Shown piece after piece: positions 6,978-16,798 of a DNA stretch of 34,798 bases. Within the stretch, counting starts at the first letter, position 1. The number at the start of each line of letters is the position of its first letter. The notes under the pieces were generated by a model that was not told the DNA's origin, did no database searches, and worked only from the letters and a program-made list of their open reading frames with translations. The stretch comes from Flavobacterium sp. (GTDB taxonomy: Bacteria > Bacteroidota > Bacteroidia > Flavobacteriales > Flavobacteriaceae): assembly GCF_021151785.1 (NCBI RefSeq), contig NZ_JAGKWP010000011.1, positions 1 through 34,798 on the forward strand, read 5' to 3'. The translations under genes and the position numbers were made by a program.

Positions 6978-8234
6978 ATATACTAAAAGCATGACAAGCA
7001 AATAAATAAAATAAGTAATAGCATGTGCTTTTACAACGCCCAATAAACCTTCTTCTAGCAATAAATGATGAGTTAAAAGATATAAGATAAAAAGAGAAAA
7101 CAATTCTGTTACTAGGAATAATCGCGTTGCTTTCCTAGCAATTAAAATATAACCAAAAAGTAAAGAAATCGCTTTTAAAAAATCTCCTAATAATTGCCAA
7201 AAAAATAAAGACTCCATGGAATGAAAATCAGGGGAAAAAACTAAAGCAATAATCTCCTTACGTAAAAAAAACAATACCACTAAGCCCAAGCCAAACAACG
7301 GAATAATATGCTTTACATAATCTAATACTAAAGCATGCTGTTTCTCTTTAGAAACATGTTGGGCTAATTTAGGCAAAAAATAAAGGGACAAAATACTCGA
7401 TATAAAAATCAAATAGTAAGAAGAAATTCGCTGTAAACCTTCGTAAATTCCACTTTCATATAACCCCTCTACATCAATCATCTCATTTCGAATTTGAAGT
7501 AACACATAGGAACCCACAACACCCGAGACTAAAGCCATAAGAGCAAAAGAAGTAAAATGTTTGAGAAGAGTAAAATCAAAATTTTGAAACGAAAACACTT
7601 GATTAAACAAAGTAATGCGATGACAATACAACAACAAAACAAAAAATAAAACTACAGGAACTAAAATTAGTGACACCAATGCACCTAATGTAGTAAAAGA
7701 TACAATTAACCATAGAGAGAGTCCCAAACTAATCCCACTTGCCAGCAATTGAATTTGAATGATTTTTTTGTAATAATGTAACCCATTAACCAAAGCCAAA
7801 AGAAAACTACTTCCGGTATACAAAGGGAATAGTATAGCTAACAAATAGAAGATATTTCGATAAAAAATTTGATCATGAAGTACAGCATGTGTTAAATAAT
7901 CAACACCTAAAATACAAAAGAAGCTAACGAAAAGTGAACTTAAAAAGAGAACCAATCCAGCCGTAAAAACAGTCTTCCGATAAGCCGCTGATCCCAATGG
8001 ATGAGGCGCCAAATAAGTGACTATTCCATTCTGAAAACCCAATAAAGCAATATGTTCTAAGAGTGATAAAAAACTTCTAAACGAGCCTATCAAACCCATA
8101 CCCACTGGACCAGCATAAGAAGCGATAGCATTAGAGGTAATAAATCCAAAAACTAATTTCAAAAAAATATGGATACTATTCAAAGATAGTATTTTGAGAA
8201 TCGGCTTCTGATGAAGATTGGAAAAAAAACTCAA
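6948..8234 (-). CDS. polysaccharide/lipid-linked oligosaccharide flippase (MOP superfamily, WzxE-like)
   Basis: 428 aa with about twelve to fourteen hydrophobic segments across its length and no soluble domain. The N-terminal block ASYAGPVGMGLIGSFRSFLS, then LGFQNGIVTYLA, resembles the WzxE/O-antigen translocase group, which moves undecaprenyl-linked sugars across the inner membrane. The start appears to be a TTG at 8234. An in-frame stop lies five codons upstream and the next Met is only at residue 44, inside the first conserved block, so an ATG start would truncate the fold. It begins four bases after the stop of the FemAB-like gene, indicating translational coupling and a joint role in surface glycan assembly (inference). 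Confidence 0.87.
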   Translation of the reverse strand: MSFFSNLHQKPILKILSLNSIHIFLKLVFGFITSNAIASYAGPVGMGLIGSFRSFLSLLEHIALLGFQNGIVTYLAPHPLGSAAYRKTVFTAGLVLFLSSLFVSFFCILGVDYLTHAVLHDQIFYRNIFYLLAILFPLYTGSSFLLALVNGLHYYKKIIQIQLLASGISLGLSLWLIVSFTTLGALVSLILVPVVLFFVLLLYCHRITLFNQVFSFQNFDFTLLKHFTSFALMALVSGVVGSYVLLQIRNEMIDVEGLYESGIYEGLQRISSYYLIFISSILSLYFLPKLAQHVSKEKQHALVLDYVKHIIPLFGLGLVVLFFLRKEIIALVFSPDFHSMESLFFWQLLGDFLKAISLLFGYILIARKATRLFLVTELFSLFILYLLTHHLLLEEGLLGVVKAHAITYFIYLLVMLLVYKKNTSKSLD

Positions 8235-8238
8235 AAGA

Positions 8239-9225
8239 TTACTTTTTTAAAATAACGTGATCTAAATAATTAAAATGTTGCGTTGGCAGGCTATAAAAGT
8301 AGTGAACAAAAGTTCGTGCACCAAAACCTTCTTTCCAAAAGTGTAAGCCTTGATTAAGTTGCGTTCCATTTTGTTCGTTAGAGTTACCAAAATCAAAATA
8401 ATGATAATCCTTAAATACACTTGTAATCAACTCATAAAATAAATAATCTAACGCTCCATGCTGATTTTTATTTCCTATTCCCGAAATATATTGCACATGA
8501 ACCACTTCATTATTAACAAATAACGTAGCTCCAGCTAATAATTGTTCCGCTTGATAGCAATTGAATTGTAAAATCTGTTGTGGGAAAAGAGCATGTAAAT
8601 GTTGAATTTCATCCAATCGATGCACCGGTTGAAGCTGATGGCGTTCTTGTAAATTGGGTACTAAAACAGTATTCCAAAAACTTGTGAAATCGGTTTCTTG
8701 TTTTATTTGAAGTCCTAATTTTTGAGCCTTTTTTACGCCCTCCATTCTGCATTTATCAATAGTAAAAGGAGCTCTTAAATCTATCGTAGTTGATGAATCA
8801 ACGCGATACAAATGAGCTTGAACCAAGTGCAAAACATAGTTGATTTCCTCAGCGGGCGAAGTACAATAAAACTGAGGAATAGGCTTTAAATATAAAGTCG
8901 AAAATTGAGCCTCATGAAGAAATTGTAAAAGTGTCTTAAATAATAAAAGATATTTATCTAATTTCAAATCTTGGTCAATAACTAAGCCGCCATAAGATAA
9001 CCCGTAATGAGAATACAAAGCATTTGCCTTTCTGTGAGCTGGTAAAAGTGCCTTAATCTTATCTTTTGCATCAAATACAAGTAAAGAATAATCTTCAAAA
9101 CGATCTTGATGATAGCTCATAAAATCACGATGAAACAAGAACGTAGCGTTCTTAGCTCGCGCCACAAAGGCATTCCATTGTGCATAATTTTCGGACTGAT
9201 AGCGTATAACTTTATATTTTTCCAT
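8239..9225 (-). CDS. FemAB/GNAT-like acyltransferase for envelope glycan or peptidoglycan
   Basis: 328 aa, soluble, without signal peptide. The C-terminal part contains the features of the Acetyltransf_6/FemAB-like fold: the segment HYFDFGNSNEQNGTQLNQGL followed by HFWKEGFGARTFVHYFYSL, where FDFG...GL..FK-GFG is the usual pattern of this group. Such proteins transfer acyl or aminoacyl groups to cell-wall precursors or sugars. The donor and acceptor cannot be told here. It is first in a two-gene operon with the flippase on the minus strand; its start codon is ATG at 9225, and a divergent gene begins 62 bp away. Confidence 0.82.
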   Translation of the reverse strand: MEKYKVIRYQSENYAQWNAFVARAKNATFLFHRDFMSYHQDRFEDYSLLVFDAKDKIKALLPAHRKANALYSHYGLSYGGLVIDQDLKLDKYLLLFKTLLQFLHEAQFSTLYLKPIPQFYCTSPAEEINYVLHLVQAHLYRVDSSTTIDLRAPFTIDKCRMEGVKKAQKLGLQIKQETDFTSFWNTVLVPNLQERHQLQPVHRLDEIQHLHALFPQQILQFNCYQAEQLLAGATLFVNNEVVHVQYISGIGNKNQHGALDYLFYELITSVFKDYHYFDFGNSNEQNGTQLNQGLHFWKEGFGARTFVHYFYSLPTQHFNYLDHVILKK

Positions 9226-9234
9226 AGTATAAAA

Positions 9235-9266
9235 CTTTGGAAAATTAGTAAAATTTATTACTTTGG
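9235..9266 (+). promoter_or_regulatory. probable Bacteroidota promoter of the secreted T9SS protein
   Basis: A TTTG in CTTTGGAAAA is followed after 18-19 bases by TTACTTTG, one base off the TAnnTTTG consensus. It sits about 20 bp before the ATG at 9287, in the short divergent intergenic space. Confidence 0.45.
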
Positions 9267-9286
9267 TAAAATATTATTTAGGGAAA

Positions 9287-11092
9287 ATGAATATACGACT
9301 AAAACTACTTTTCCTTTTACTTTGTTTTCAAGCCACTTGGAGCCAACAAAGTATTACATTGTACAACCAATTTAATGGAAGGTATGATTTTACATTTGTA
9401 GGCAATACCCTAAATGAAAATGAAAATTCTTTTCAACTAAGTCCAACAATTTTAACAAGTTCAAGTGCTAATTTAAACCTAGGTACTGGCGACAACATTG
9501 AAGCAGCTTATCTATATTGGGCTGGTTGTGGTACTGGAGATTTCAATATTCAGCTAAATGGCACACCAATTAATGCAACACGAACATTTTCTAATATTCT
9601 AGTACAAGGAACTGACTATAATTTTTTTAGTGCTTTTGCCGATGTCACTTCACTCGTTCAATCACAAGGCAATGGTACTTATACTGTTTCTGACTTAGAC
9701 GTTTCTTCTTTCATTAACTATCACTTTGAAAACAGAACCAATTTTGCTGGTTGGGCCATGGTTATTATTTATAAGAACAATGCCTTACCACTCAATCAAT
9801 TAAATGTTTATGATGGGCTACAAGTCGTTTCCATTGCTCAAAACTTTTTAGATGTTTCGCTTAATGCACTCAATGTTATTGACAATGCAGATGCTAAAAT
9901 TGGTTTTGTAGCTTGGGAAGGTGACTCAGGATTAGAAGTAAACGAAACACTGAGAATAAATGGAAACATAATAAGTAACCCACCGTTAAATCCAGCAACA
10001 AATGCATTTAATAGTACGAATTCGATAACTAATTCCAATCAACTGTACAACATGGATTTAGATGTCTATAACATTCAAAACAATATCAATATTGGCGATA
10101 CTTCTGCTCTTATTCAATTAACTTCTGGACAAGATTATGTAATGATAAATGCCATTGTCACTAAATTAAACAGCCAGCTTCCTGATGCAACAATTGAAAT
10201 AGAAGAGATAGTACCTGTAGCTTGTAATTCAAGAGAAATAACTATCAATTATGAGGCTTTTAATGTAAATGCTACTGCCAATTTAAATCCCAATACCCCT
10301 ATCACTTTTTATGCCAATGGAATAGCTATAGGCACTACTTTCACACAAAATACAATTCCTATTGGAGGTTCAGAAACAGGAAGCATCACATTAACTATTC
10401 CTCCATCAATTCCTTTATCATTTACATTGACAGTAGTCATCGATGATACAGGAAACGGTACAGGAGTGGTAACTGAAATTATTGAAAACAATAATAACTT
10501 TTCATTAGAAGTAAACTTACTGACTGCTCCGGTCTATAATCAACCTGAAAATCAAACCAGTTGTAATCTAGGTTTTACTAGTGGCATTTTTGACTTTTCT
10601 TCCTATGAAAACGAAATAAAAACAAATCCTTTACACGTTGTGACATTCCACGAAACACAACAAGACGCACAAAACAATACGAATAGCATCGTTAATACCA
10701 ACCACTATGAAGCAACCACTACACCAAAAACCATTTGGGTACGAATTGAAAATGAAAATGGTTGTTATTCCATCACATCGTTTTTATTATTAACTAAAAA
10801 CTGTCCTCCCATTATTTACAATGCTGTTTCACCCAATAATGATGGATTAAATGACCTATTTTTTATTAAAGGGTTACGTAATATATTTTTAAATTTTCAC
10901 TTAGAAGTATACAATCGCTGGGGAAGATTATTATGGACCGGTAATAACAACACACCCGATTGGAATGGAAAAGCAGAAAACAGTATCGATGGTGAACGAG
11001 TTCCAAGTGGTACTTATTACTACATCTTACATTTAAATGACCCCGATTATCCTGATGCATTAACAGGATATCTACAAGTAAAATGGGAATAA
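9287..11092 (+). CDS. secreted protein with CARDB-like domain and T9SS type B (gliding-motility) C-terminal domain
   Basis: 601 aa from the ATG; an upstream in-frame TTG at 9263 would put eight residues before the signal peptide and is less likely. The signal peptide ends near WSQ (residue 20). Residues about 20-290 form a beta-rich domain (ENIEAAYLYWAG-like; NRTNFAGWAMVIIYKN) resembling DUF3344-type surface proteins. Residues about 300-410 look like a CARDB or Ig-like domain ending IIENNNNFSLEVNL. The C-terminal about 90 residues are the gliding-motility-associated sorting domain: SPNNDGLNDLFFIKG, VYNRWGRLLW, WNGKAEN, VPSGTYYYILHL. This predicts export by the type IX secretion system to the cell surface. 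Role probably adhesive or structural; ligand unknown. Confidence 0.87.
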   Translation: MNIRLKLLFLLLCFQATWSQQSITLYNQFNGRYDFTFVGNTLNENENSFQLSPTILTSSSANLNLGTGDNIEAAYLYWAGCGTGDFNIQLNGTPINATRTFSNILVQGTDYNFFSAFADVTSLVQSQGNGTYTVSDLDVSSFINYHFENRTNFAGWAMVIIYKNNALPLNQLNVYDGLQVVSIAQNFLDVSLNALNVIDNADAKIGFVAWEGDSGLEVNETLRINGNIISNPPLNPATNAFNSTNSITNSNQLYNMDLDVYNIQNNINIGDTSALIQLTSGQDYVMINAIVTKLNSQLPDATIEIEEIVPVACNSREITINYEAFNVNATANLNPNTPITFYANGIAIGTTFTQNTIPIGGSETGSITLTIPPSIPLSFTLTVVIDDTGNGTGVVTEIIENNNNFSLEVNLLTAPVYNQPENQTSCNLGFTSGIFDFSSYENEIKTNPLHVVTFHETQQDAQNNTNSIVNTNHYEATTTPKTIWVRIENENGCYSITSFLLLTKNCPPIIYNAVSPNNDGLNDLFFIKGLRNIFLNFHLEVYNRWGRLLWTGNNNTPDWNGKAENSIDGERVPSGTYYYILHLNDPDYPDALTGYLQVKWE

Positions 11093-11188
11093 GCTAAAAT
11101 TCTCATAACAAAAATCAAAAGTTAAAAAATAGACTAATCAATAAATTTGATTCAATTTTTAATACATTTAGGCCACTAATCAAAAACT

Positions 11189-14100
11189 ATGCGAACAATT
11201 AAAGTACTCTTGTTATTGGTCGTTGTGCAATGGGCTGCCGCACAAGACTATTTCCCAAAAAATGATGGGGTAAAACAAACATTCAAAAATCAGGTAGCTT
11301 TAACACATGCTACTATTTACACCTCTCCTACTAACAAAGTAGAGAATGCTACTCTTTTAATTAAAGAAGATAAAATAGTAGAAATCGGAACATCTGTTAA
11401 CATACCTAAAGAAGCCACAATATTAGACGCAACTGGCAAAACCATTTATGCCTCTTTTATTGACCCATTTACGGAATTTGGAATCAATAAACCTCAAAAA
11501 AAAGGCGGATTTAATACAAGTCCACAATACAATTCGGAACGTAATGGTTATTATTGGAACGATCATATTCGTGCAGATTTTAATGCTTACCAAAACTTAG
11601 CCTATGAAGAAAAAACAGCTAAAGAATTTCGTGAAGCAGGATTTGGGACAGTCCTAAGTCATTTGAATGATGGCATTGTGGCTGGAACAAGTTTACTATG
11701 GACTTTAAATGACAATGAAACTAATGCTACTCGTATTTTAAATAAGAAAATCGCCCAACATTTTACATTCAATAGAAGTGCATTTTCTAACCAATCCTAC
11801 CCTTCGTCTTTAATGGGAAGTATGGCATTATTGCGCCAATTTTATCATGATGCCAATTGGTACGCACAAGAAGGTTCAAAAACAAAAGATTTATCTTTAG
11901 AAGCCTTCAATGAAAATAAAAATCTAATTCAAATTTTCAATGCGGGTGATAAATTGAATATTGTAAGAGCAGATAAAATTGGAGACGAATTTGGAATAAC
12001 CTATTTAATTAAAGGAAGTGGAAATGAATTGGAGCGCATTGAAGAGATCAAAAAAACAAAGGCAACTCTAATCATTCCAATCAAATTTCCAGAAGCTTAT
12101 GATGTATCAGATCCTTTACTTGCTAATCAAGTAACGTTAAGCGACATGCGTCTTTGGAATCAAGCGCCATTTAATCTTAAGCTTTTAGCAGAAAATGAAA
12201 TTCCTTTTATTCTAACTAGTAGTGATTTAAAATCGCCTAAAGATTTTTTACCTAACTTAAGAAAAGCAGTAGCCTTAGGTTTCCCAAAAGAAAAAGCCCT
12301 AGCAGCCATAACCGAACAACCTGCCTTATTGTTAAAACAAAACAATATTGGGACACTTAAAAAAGGAAACTTAGCCAATTTTATAGTAACTTCTGGTGAG
12401 CTGTTTGATGAAAAAACAACCATTATAGAAAACTGGATTCAAGGTAATCGTTACAGCATAGATAAATTAAATCCGACTTCGATCAAAGGAAATTATGAAC
12501 TCAGCTTAGCCAATGAAAAATATGAGCTAATCATTGAAGGAGAAGCAACTAAACCAGAAGTTAAAATTAAACAAGGTAACTTAGAGTTTGGAACAAAAGT
12601 TACCTTTAATGATCCTTGGTTCAACTTAGTAGTTCGTTCAAAAGACACAACAAAAACAACATTCATTCGCTTGAATGGAATTTATAAAGACTTACAATTA
12701 TCAGGAAAAGGAACTAATGAAAAAGGGGAAGAAATCTCTTGGACAGCTACGCGTAAAACAGAAGAAAGTAAAAAGAGCGAAGAAGTGAAAAAAGAGGAGA
12801 AAAAAGTTGAAAACACCCTATTTCCTATTACTTATCCTAACCTAGCTTTTGGTAATTTAGAAAAACCAAAACAGGAAACACTTTTATTTAAAAACGCTAC
12901 TGTTTGGACAGGAGAAAAAGAGGGTATTTTAAAAGAAACAGATGTACTAATTGAAAAAGGTAAGATCGTCAAAATTGGAAAAAACCTTTCTGCTACAGGA
13001 CGAGTAATTGATGCTACAGGTAAACATCTAACTGCTGGAATCATTGATGAACACTCCCATATCGCCATCTCAAATGGGGTAAATGAAGGTGGACAAAATT
13101 CATCGGCAGAAGTAACGATTGAAGATGTTATAAATTCCGAAGACATCAATATTTATAGAAATTTAGCAGGGGGCGTTACCTCAGCTAATTTATTACATGG
13201 TTCAGCAAACCCTATTGGGGGTAGAGCAGCATTTATCAAATTAAAATGGGGATATGCACCAGAAGAAATGCTCGTAAATGATGCACCTAAATACATCAAA
13301 TTTGCGTTAGGAGAAAATGTAAAACAATCCAATTGGGGTGACTATGCACGCTTACGCTTCCCACAATCACGTATGGGAGTTGAACAAGTCTATGAAGATT
13401 ATTTTTCAAGAGCCTTAGCTTACCAAGAAGAATGGAAAACATACACCAATTCTAAATCAAAAAACAAAATCAAACCTAGATATGATATAGAAATGGAAGT
13501 GATTAGTCAAATTCTTAACAAACAACGATTTATCACTTGTCATTCTTATGTACAATCTGAAATCAACATGTTAATGAAAGTAGCTGACAAATATGGGTTC
13601 AAGATTCAAACTTTCACCCATATTTTAGAAGGGTATAAATTAGCAGATAAAATGGCAACTCATGGTGTTGGAGGTTCTACTTTTGCAGATTGGTGGGCTT
13701 ACAAATATGAAGTGAATGATGCTATCCCTCACAATGCCGCTTTAATGAATAAAGAAGGAGTTACCGTATCCATTAATTCTGATGATGCTGAAATGTCAAG
13801 AAGACTAAACCAAGAAGCTGCAAAAACCACAAAATATGGTTCGATTACAGAGGAAACGGCTTGGAATTTTGTCACCTTAAATCCTGCAAAACTTTTACAA
13901 GTAGATCACCGTGTGGGCAGTATCAAAGTAGGAAAAGACGCTGATGTGGTATTGTGGAGCGAAAGTCCTTTATCCATATATACAAAAGCTGAAAAAACAA
14001 TTGTTGATGGCATTGTATTTTATGATTTAGAAAAAGAACAAGTTAAAAATGAACAAGTACAAAAGGAACGTAATGAATTAATCAACCTACTTTTAGAAGC

Positions 14101-14212
14101 TAAAAATAAAGGAATGAAAACGCAAGAACCTAAGAAAAAATTAAATGGACATTACCATTGCGATACGTTAGGCGATCGATGTAAAGAAACTCACTATAAG
14201 TATAGCTACTAG
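11189..14212 (+). CDS. secreted tandem amidohydrolase, N-domain degenerate and C-domain active
   Basis: 1007 aa; signal peptide MRTIKVLLLLVVVQWAAA-Q. Two amidohydrolase-like halves are joined by a beta-rich linker at about 430-550, which ends in a Lys/Glu-rich stretch (KKSEEVKKEEKKVE). The first half (about 35-430) has the framing beta-sandwich (DATGKTIYASFIDPF) but lacks the HxH metal motif. The second half (about 560-960) has DEHSHI with His622 and His624, plus His785, His811 and Asp865, the ligand set of metal-dependent amidohydrolases. It therefore probably hydrolyses an amide or cyclic bond (imidazolonepropionase or dipeptidase type) in the periplasm or outside. Substrate unknown. It is followed closely (40 bp) by another degenerate amidohydrolase, probably cotranscribed. 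Confidence 0.87.
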   Translation: MRTIKVLLLLVVVQWAAAQDYFPKNDGVKQTFKNQVALTHATIYTSPTNKVENATLLIKEDKIVEIGTSVNIPKEATILDATGKTIYASFIDPFTEFGINKPQKKGGFNTSPQYNSERNGYYWNDHIRADFNAYQNLAYEEKTAKEFREAGFGTVLSHLNDGIVAGTSLLWTLNDNETNATRILNKKIAQHFTFNRSAFSNQSYPSSLMGSMALLRQFYHDANWYAQEGSKTKDLSLEAFNENKNLIQIFNAGDKLNIVRADKIGDEFGITYLIKGSGNELERIEEIKKTKATLIIPIKFPEAYDVSDPLLANQVTLSDMRLWNQAPFNLKLLAENEIPFILTSSDLKSPKDFLPNLRKAVALGFPKEKALAAITEQPALLLKQNNIGTLKKGNLANFIVTSGELFDEKTTIIENWIQGNRYSIDKLNPTSIKGNYELSLANEKYELIIEGEATKPEVKIKQGNLEFGTKVTFNDPWFNLVVRSKDTTKTTFIRLNGIYKDLQLSGKGTNEKGEEISWTATRKTEESKKSEEVKKEEKKVENTLFPITYPNLAFGNLEKPKQETLLFKNATVWTGEKEGILKETDVLIEKGKIVKIGKNLSATGRVIDATGKHLTAGIIDEHSHIAISNGVNEGGQNSSAEVTIEDVINSEDINIYRNLAGGVTSANLLHGSANPIGGRAAFIKLKWGYAPEEMLVNDAPKYIKFALGENVKQSNWGDYARLRFPQSRMGVEQVYEDYFSRALAYQEEWKTYTNSKSKNKIKPRYDIEMEVISQILNKQRFITCHSYVQSEINMLMKVADKYGFKIQTFTHILEGYKLADKMATHGVGGSTFADWWAYKYEVNDAIPHNAALMNKEGVTVSINSDDAEMSRRLNQEAAKTTKYGSITEETAWNFVTLNPAKLLQVDHRVGSIKVGKDADVVLWSESPLSIYTKAEKTIVDGIVFYDLEKEQVKNEQVQKERNELINLLLEAKNKGMKTQEPKKKLNGHYHCDTLGDRCKETHYKYSY

Positions 14213-14252
14213 TAGCTTAGTTTTGAGTACATTATCATTAAAACAAAAAAAT

Positions 14253-15542
14253 ATGAAAAAAATAACTTATATACTGCTTTTAATTACTCTCTCAGTGGTT
14301 GGGCAACAAACACCCGCTCCAAAACAAAGCAAATCCATACTTATCTATGGAGGAACCGCTCATTTAGGAAATGGAAAAGTAATGGAGCAAGCCTTGATTT
14401 CAATTCAAAATGGAAAAATTATAGCCATCTTAGATGGACGATTAGCCAAAGTCGCTCCTCATGATATACAGATTAACGCCTCAGGCCAACATATTTACCC
14501 TGGAATTATAGCACCTAACTCTACCCTAGGTTTAGTAGAAATTGATGCTGTACGTGCGTCTGACGACGAGAGTGAAATTGGTTCTTTTAATCCACACATT
14601 AGAAGCATCATTGCTTACAATACAGAATCTAAAGTAACAGAAACAGCTCGCCCAAATGGTGTATTATTGGCACAAATTACCCCAAGAGGTGGAAGAATAG
14701 CAGGAACCTCTTCTATTGTACAATTAGATGCTTGGAATTGGGAAGATGCATTAATTAAGGAAAACGACGGTATTCATATGAGATGGCCCAATAGTTATGC
14801 CAGAACAGGTTGGTGGGCTGAACCAGGAGGAATTGAACCCAATAAAAAATATGAGGAACAAGTAAAGGAAATTCAAGATTTTTTTGACCAAGCAGAGGCT
14901 TATTTAAAAAGTAATACTAGCGTAAAAGACATACCATATGAAGCCATGAAAGGAATACATGATGGCACAAAAACGTTGTATGTCAATGCCAATGGTGAAA
15001 AAGAAATTACAGATGCAATCTTGTTCAAAAGAAAAAATAACATCAAAAAAATGGTGATTGTTGGTGGTTATTATGCCTATAAAGTGGCTGACTTAATAAA
15101 AGAAAATAATATAGCTGTTTTATTGCGACGAGTACATGATTTACCATTATCAGAAGATGAAGATGTAAATTTACCGTATAAAATGGCAAGAATCTTGGTA
15201 CAAAAAGGAATTTTGGTCGGACTAGAAAATGCAGGAGATATGGAACGTATGCAAACGCGTAATTTACCTTTTTATGCTGGAACTTGTGCAGCTTGGGGAT
15301 TAGATAAAGAAATAGCCCTTCAATTGATAACACTTAACACAGCTAAAATTTTAGGAATAGATGCGCAATATGGCTCGCTAGAGGTAGGCAAGAGTGCTAC
15401 TCTGTTTATTTCCGATGGTGATGCTTTAAATATGAAAACAAATATCCTAACTTATGCATTCATTGACGGACGACAAATTAGCCTAGAATCGCATCAAACA
15501 GAATTATACCAACGTTATAAAAAGAAATACGAACAAGAATAA
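14253..15542 (+). CDS. secreted amidohydrolase-like protein lacking metal ligands
   Basis: 429 aa from the ATG at 14253; a TTG at 14223 would add ten residues before a normal signal peptide (KKITYILLLITLSVVGQQ). The fold pattern is that of the amidohydrolase superfamily: an N-terminal sandwich ASGQHIYPGIIAPNSTLGL, a central TIM-barrel region, and a C-terminal ITLNTAKILGIDAQYGSLEV...GKSATLFISDGD. The position that should read DxHxH reads APNSTLG, so catalysis by the usual binuclear centre is unlikely. It resembles the inactive N-terminal half of the gene just upstream. I infer a partner or binding subunit for the upstream enzyme. The gene ends in a strong hairpin terminator at 15553. Confidence 0.83.
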   Translation: MKKITYILLLITLSVVGQQTPAPKQSKSILIYGGTAHLGNGKVMEQALISIQNGKIIAILDGRLAKVAPHDIQINASGQHIYPGIIAPNSTLGLVEIDAVRASDDESEIGSFNPHIRSIIAYNTESKVTETARPNGVLLAQITPRGGRIAGTSSIVQLDAWNWEDALIKENDGIHMRWPNSYARTGWWAEPGGIEPNKKYEEQVKEIQDFFDQAEAYLKSNTSVKDIPYEAMKGIHDGTKTLYVNANGEKEITDAILFKRKNNIKKMVIVGGYYAYKVADLIKENNIAVLLRRVHDLPLSEDEDVNLPYKMARILVQKGILVGLENAGDMERMQTRNLPFYAGTCAAWGLDKEIALQLITLNTAKILGIDAQYGSLEVGKSATLFISDGDALNMKTNILTYAFIDGRQISLESHQTELYQRYKKKYEQE

Positions 15543-15552
15543 AAAAAGTACT

Positions 15553-15587
15553 TTAAAGCCCAACTGAAGTTGGGCTTTAATTTTTAA
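15553..15587. terminator. bidirectional intrinsic terminator
   Basis: TTAAAGCCCAACT, GA, AGTTGGGCTTTAA is a perfect 13-bp stem flanked by A-rich sequence on the left and a T-rich tail on the right, between two convergent genes. It serves the amidohydrolase operon and can serve the EEP-family gene on the opposite strand. Confidence 0.88.
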
Positions 15588-15595
15588 TTTAAAAC

Positions 15596-16399
15596 CTAAC
15601 GCAAATATAATGTGGTAGTAAGAGGAATGTGGTCTGAAACTCTTCTAGCCGCTTTTAATGTGGTAAAAGAAGTGTAAAAATGAATAGCTTGCGATTGAGT
15701 AACAGAAACATGAGCCGAAGAATACCAAATATTATCAAACTCTGAAGCCAAACAAGTACCTTGCACACAAGCTTTTTTTAAAGAAGTTTTTTGATGTGTA
15801 AATACTTGAGTAAAACCTATTTTTTTTAATCCACTAAAAACCGAATGACTAGCTGGACAATTAAAATCACCTAAAAATATCAAACGATTAGAAGGATAAA
15901 GTCCTGGAAAAAATTTCAAATACTTAATTTCACGCTCTGGTTGAGCACGTTTAGTAACTGCATGAAAACTAACCAAAGTAAAAGGTTTACCTTGATGAGT
16001 AAACGTACAACAATAAGGTTCGCGTTCCATTTCTACATGATATTTTTGCTCTAACCAAGCTTTCCCTTTCTTTTTTACAACAGCCGTCTTCCATAAAAAA
16101 GCATAACGTTCTGACTGATTAGGACGACCACTCGTAGGATCACTTATTGTATAATCCCATTTACTTCCCGACCGATTTAAAGCATCCACCAACTTGGCTA
16201 CAGCTTGTGCACCCCCTGGACCTGCAACTACTTCCTGCAAAGCAACTACATCATATTCTTTTAACAATTGAGACATATAAAGCAACGTTGCGGCCGATTT
16301 AGAACGACCAAAATTCTCTACATTCCAAGTAACCAACTTAACTTGAGCACCTAGAAAATGAACGCTAAAAACTAAAAAAAAGAATATTACTTTTTTCAT
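15596..16399 (-). CDS. secreted endonuclease/exonuclease/phosphatase-family hydrolase
   Basis: 267 aa; signal peptide KKVIFFFLVFSVHFLGAQ. The DNase I-like (EEP) fold motifs occur in order: TWNVENFG with Asn26, ALQEV with the metal-binding Glu56, the central HAVTK-type strand with its catalytic His, GDFNCP with catalytic Asp and Asn, and VSDHIPL with the terminal Asp-His pair. Members cleave phosphodiester bonds in nucleic acids or lipids. The signal peptide puts this one outside the cytoplasm, so a secreted nuclease is the most natural reading, though a phospholipase-type activity is possible. Cysteines in NCPAS and KKACVQGTC may form a disulfide. It is convergent with the amidohydrolase gene. 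Confidence 0.88.
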   Translation of the reverse strand: MKKVIFFFLVFSVHFLGAQVKLVTWNVENFGRSKSAATLLYMSQLLKEYDVVALQEVVAGPGGAQAVAKLVDALNRSGSKWDYTISDPTSGRPNQSERYAFLWKTAVVKKKGKAWLEQKYHVEMEREPYCCTFTHQGKPFTLVSFHAVTKRAQPEREIKYLKFFPGLYPSNRLIFLGDFNCPASHSVFSGLKKIGFTQVFTHQKTSLKKACVQGTCLASEFDNIWYSSAHVSVTQSQAIHFYTSFTTLKAARRVSDHIPLTTTLYLR

Positions 16400-16440
16400 T
16401 TGACATTTATGAGATTCATTTACAAAGAAAATAAATTATT

Positions 16441-16752
16441 TTAAAATTTATCCATCTCAAAAGCCTGTTGTACCTCATTAAACAACAACCCGCTACCACC
16501 GCCATAATGTACTATAACCTTTATTGAAGGATAATGTTGCAAAACGTACATTTGAATAGCTTGCTCCTCATCCGAAGAAATACCACTACTCAACAAAACT
16601 ACATCACATTCTTCAAAAAACAAGGCAGTTTTCAATGCTTCAAAACTTTTACATGTAATAGCCTGCCACCCTTTTCTTTGCGCTATTACTCTTTTTAAAA
16701 CAGTAAGCATTTGAACATTAGTACCCACTAATAAAAAATGTAAATCATCCAT
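16441..16752 (-). CDS. receiver-like protein with a lost phospho-acceptor Asp
   Basis: 103 aa from the ATG at 16752; a TTG seven codons upstream is unlikely. The pattern DLHFLLVGTNVQMLTVLKRV, a helix-strand CDVVLLSSGIS, and IKVIVHYGGGS follows the alternating alpha/beta fold of response regulator receivers. However, the strand-3 aspartate that accepts phosphate is replaced by Ser (VVLLSS instead of VVLLD), and the conserved Lys of strand 5 is not seen. No output domain follows. I read it as a stand-alone pseudo-receiver; its partner is unknown. No histidine kinase is encoded nearby. Confidence 0.65.
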   Translation of the reverse strand: MDDLHFLLVGTNVQMLTVLKRVIAQRKGWQAITCKSFEALKTALFFEECDVVLLSSGISSDEEQAIQMYVLQHYPSIKVIVHYGGGSGLLFNEVQQAFEMDKF

Positions 16753-16798
16753 ACTGTAAAAATTAAAAAACAAAACTAACCTAAATATTTAGATGCCC

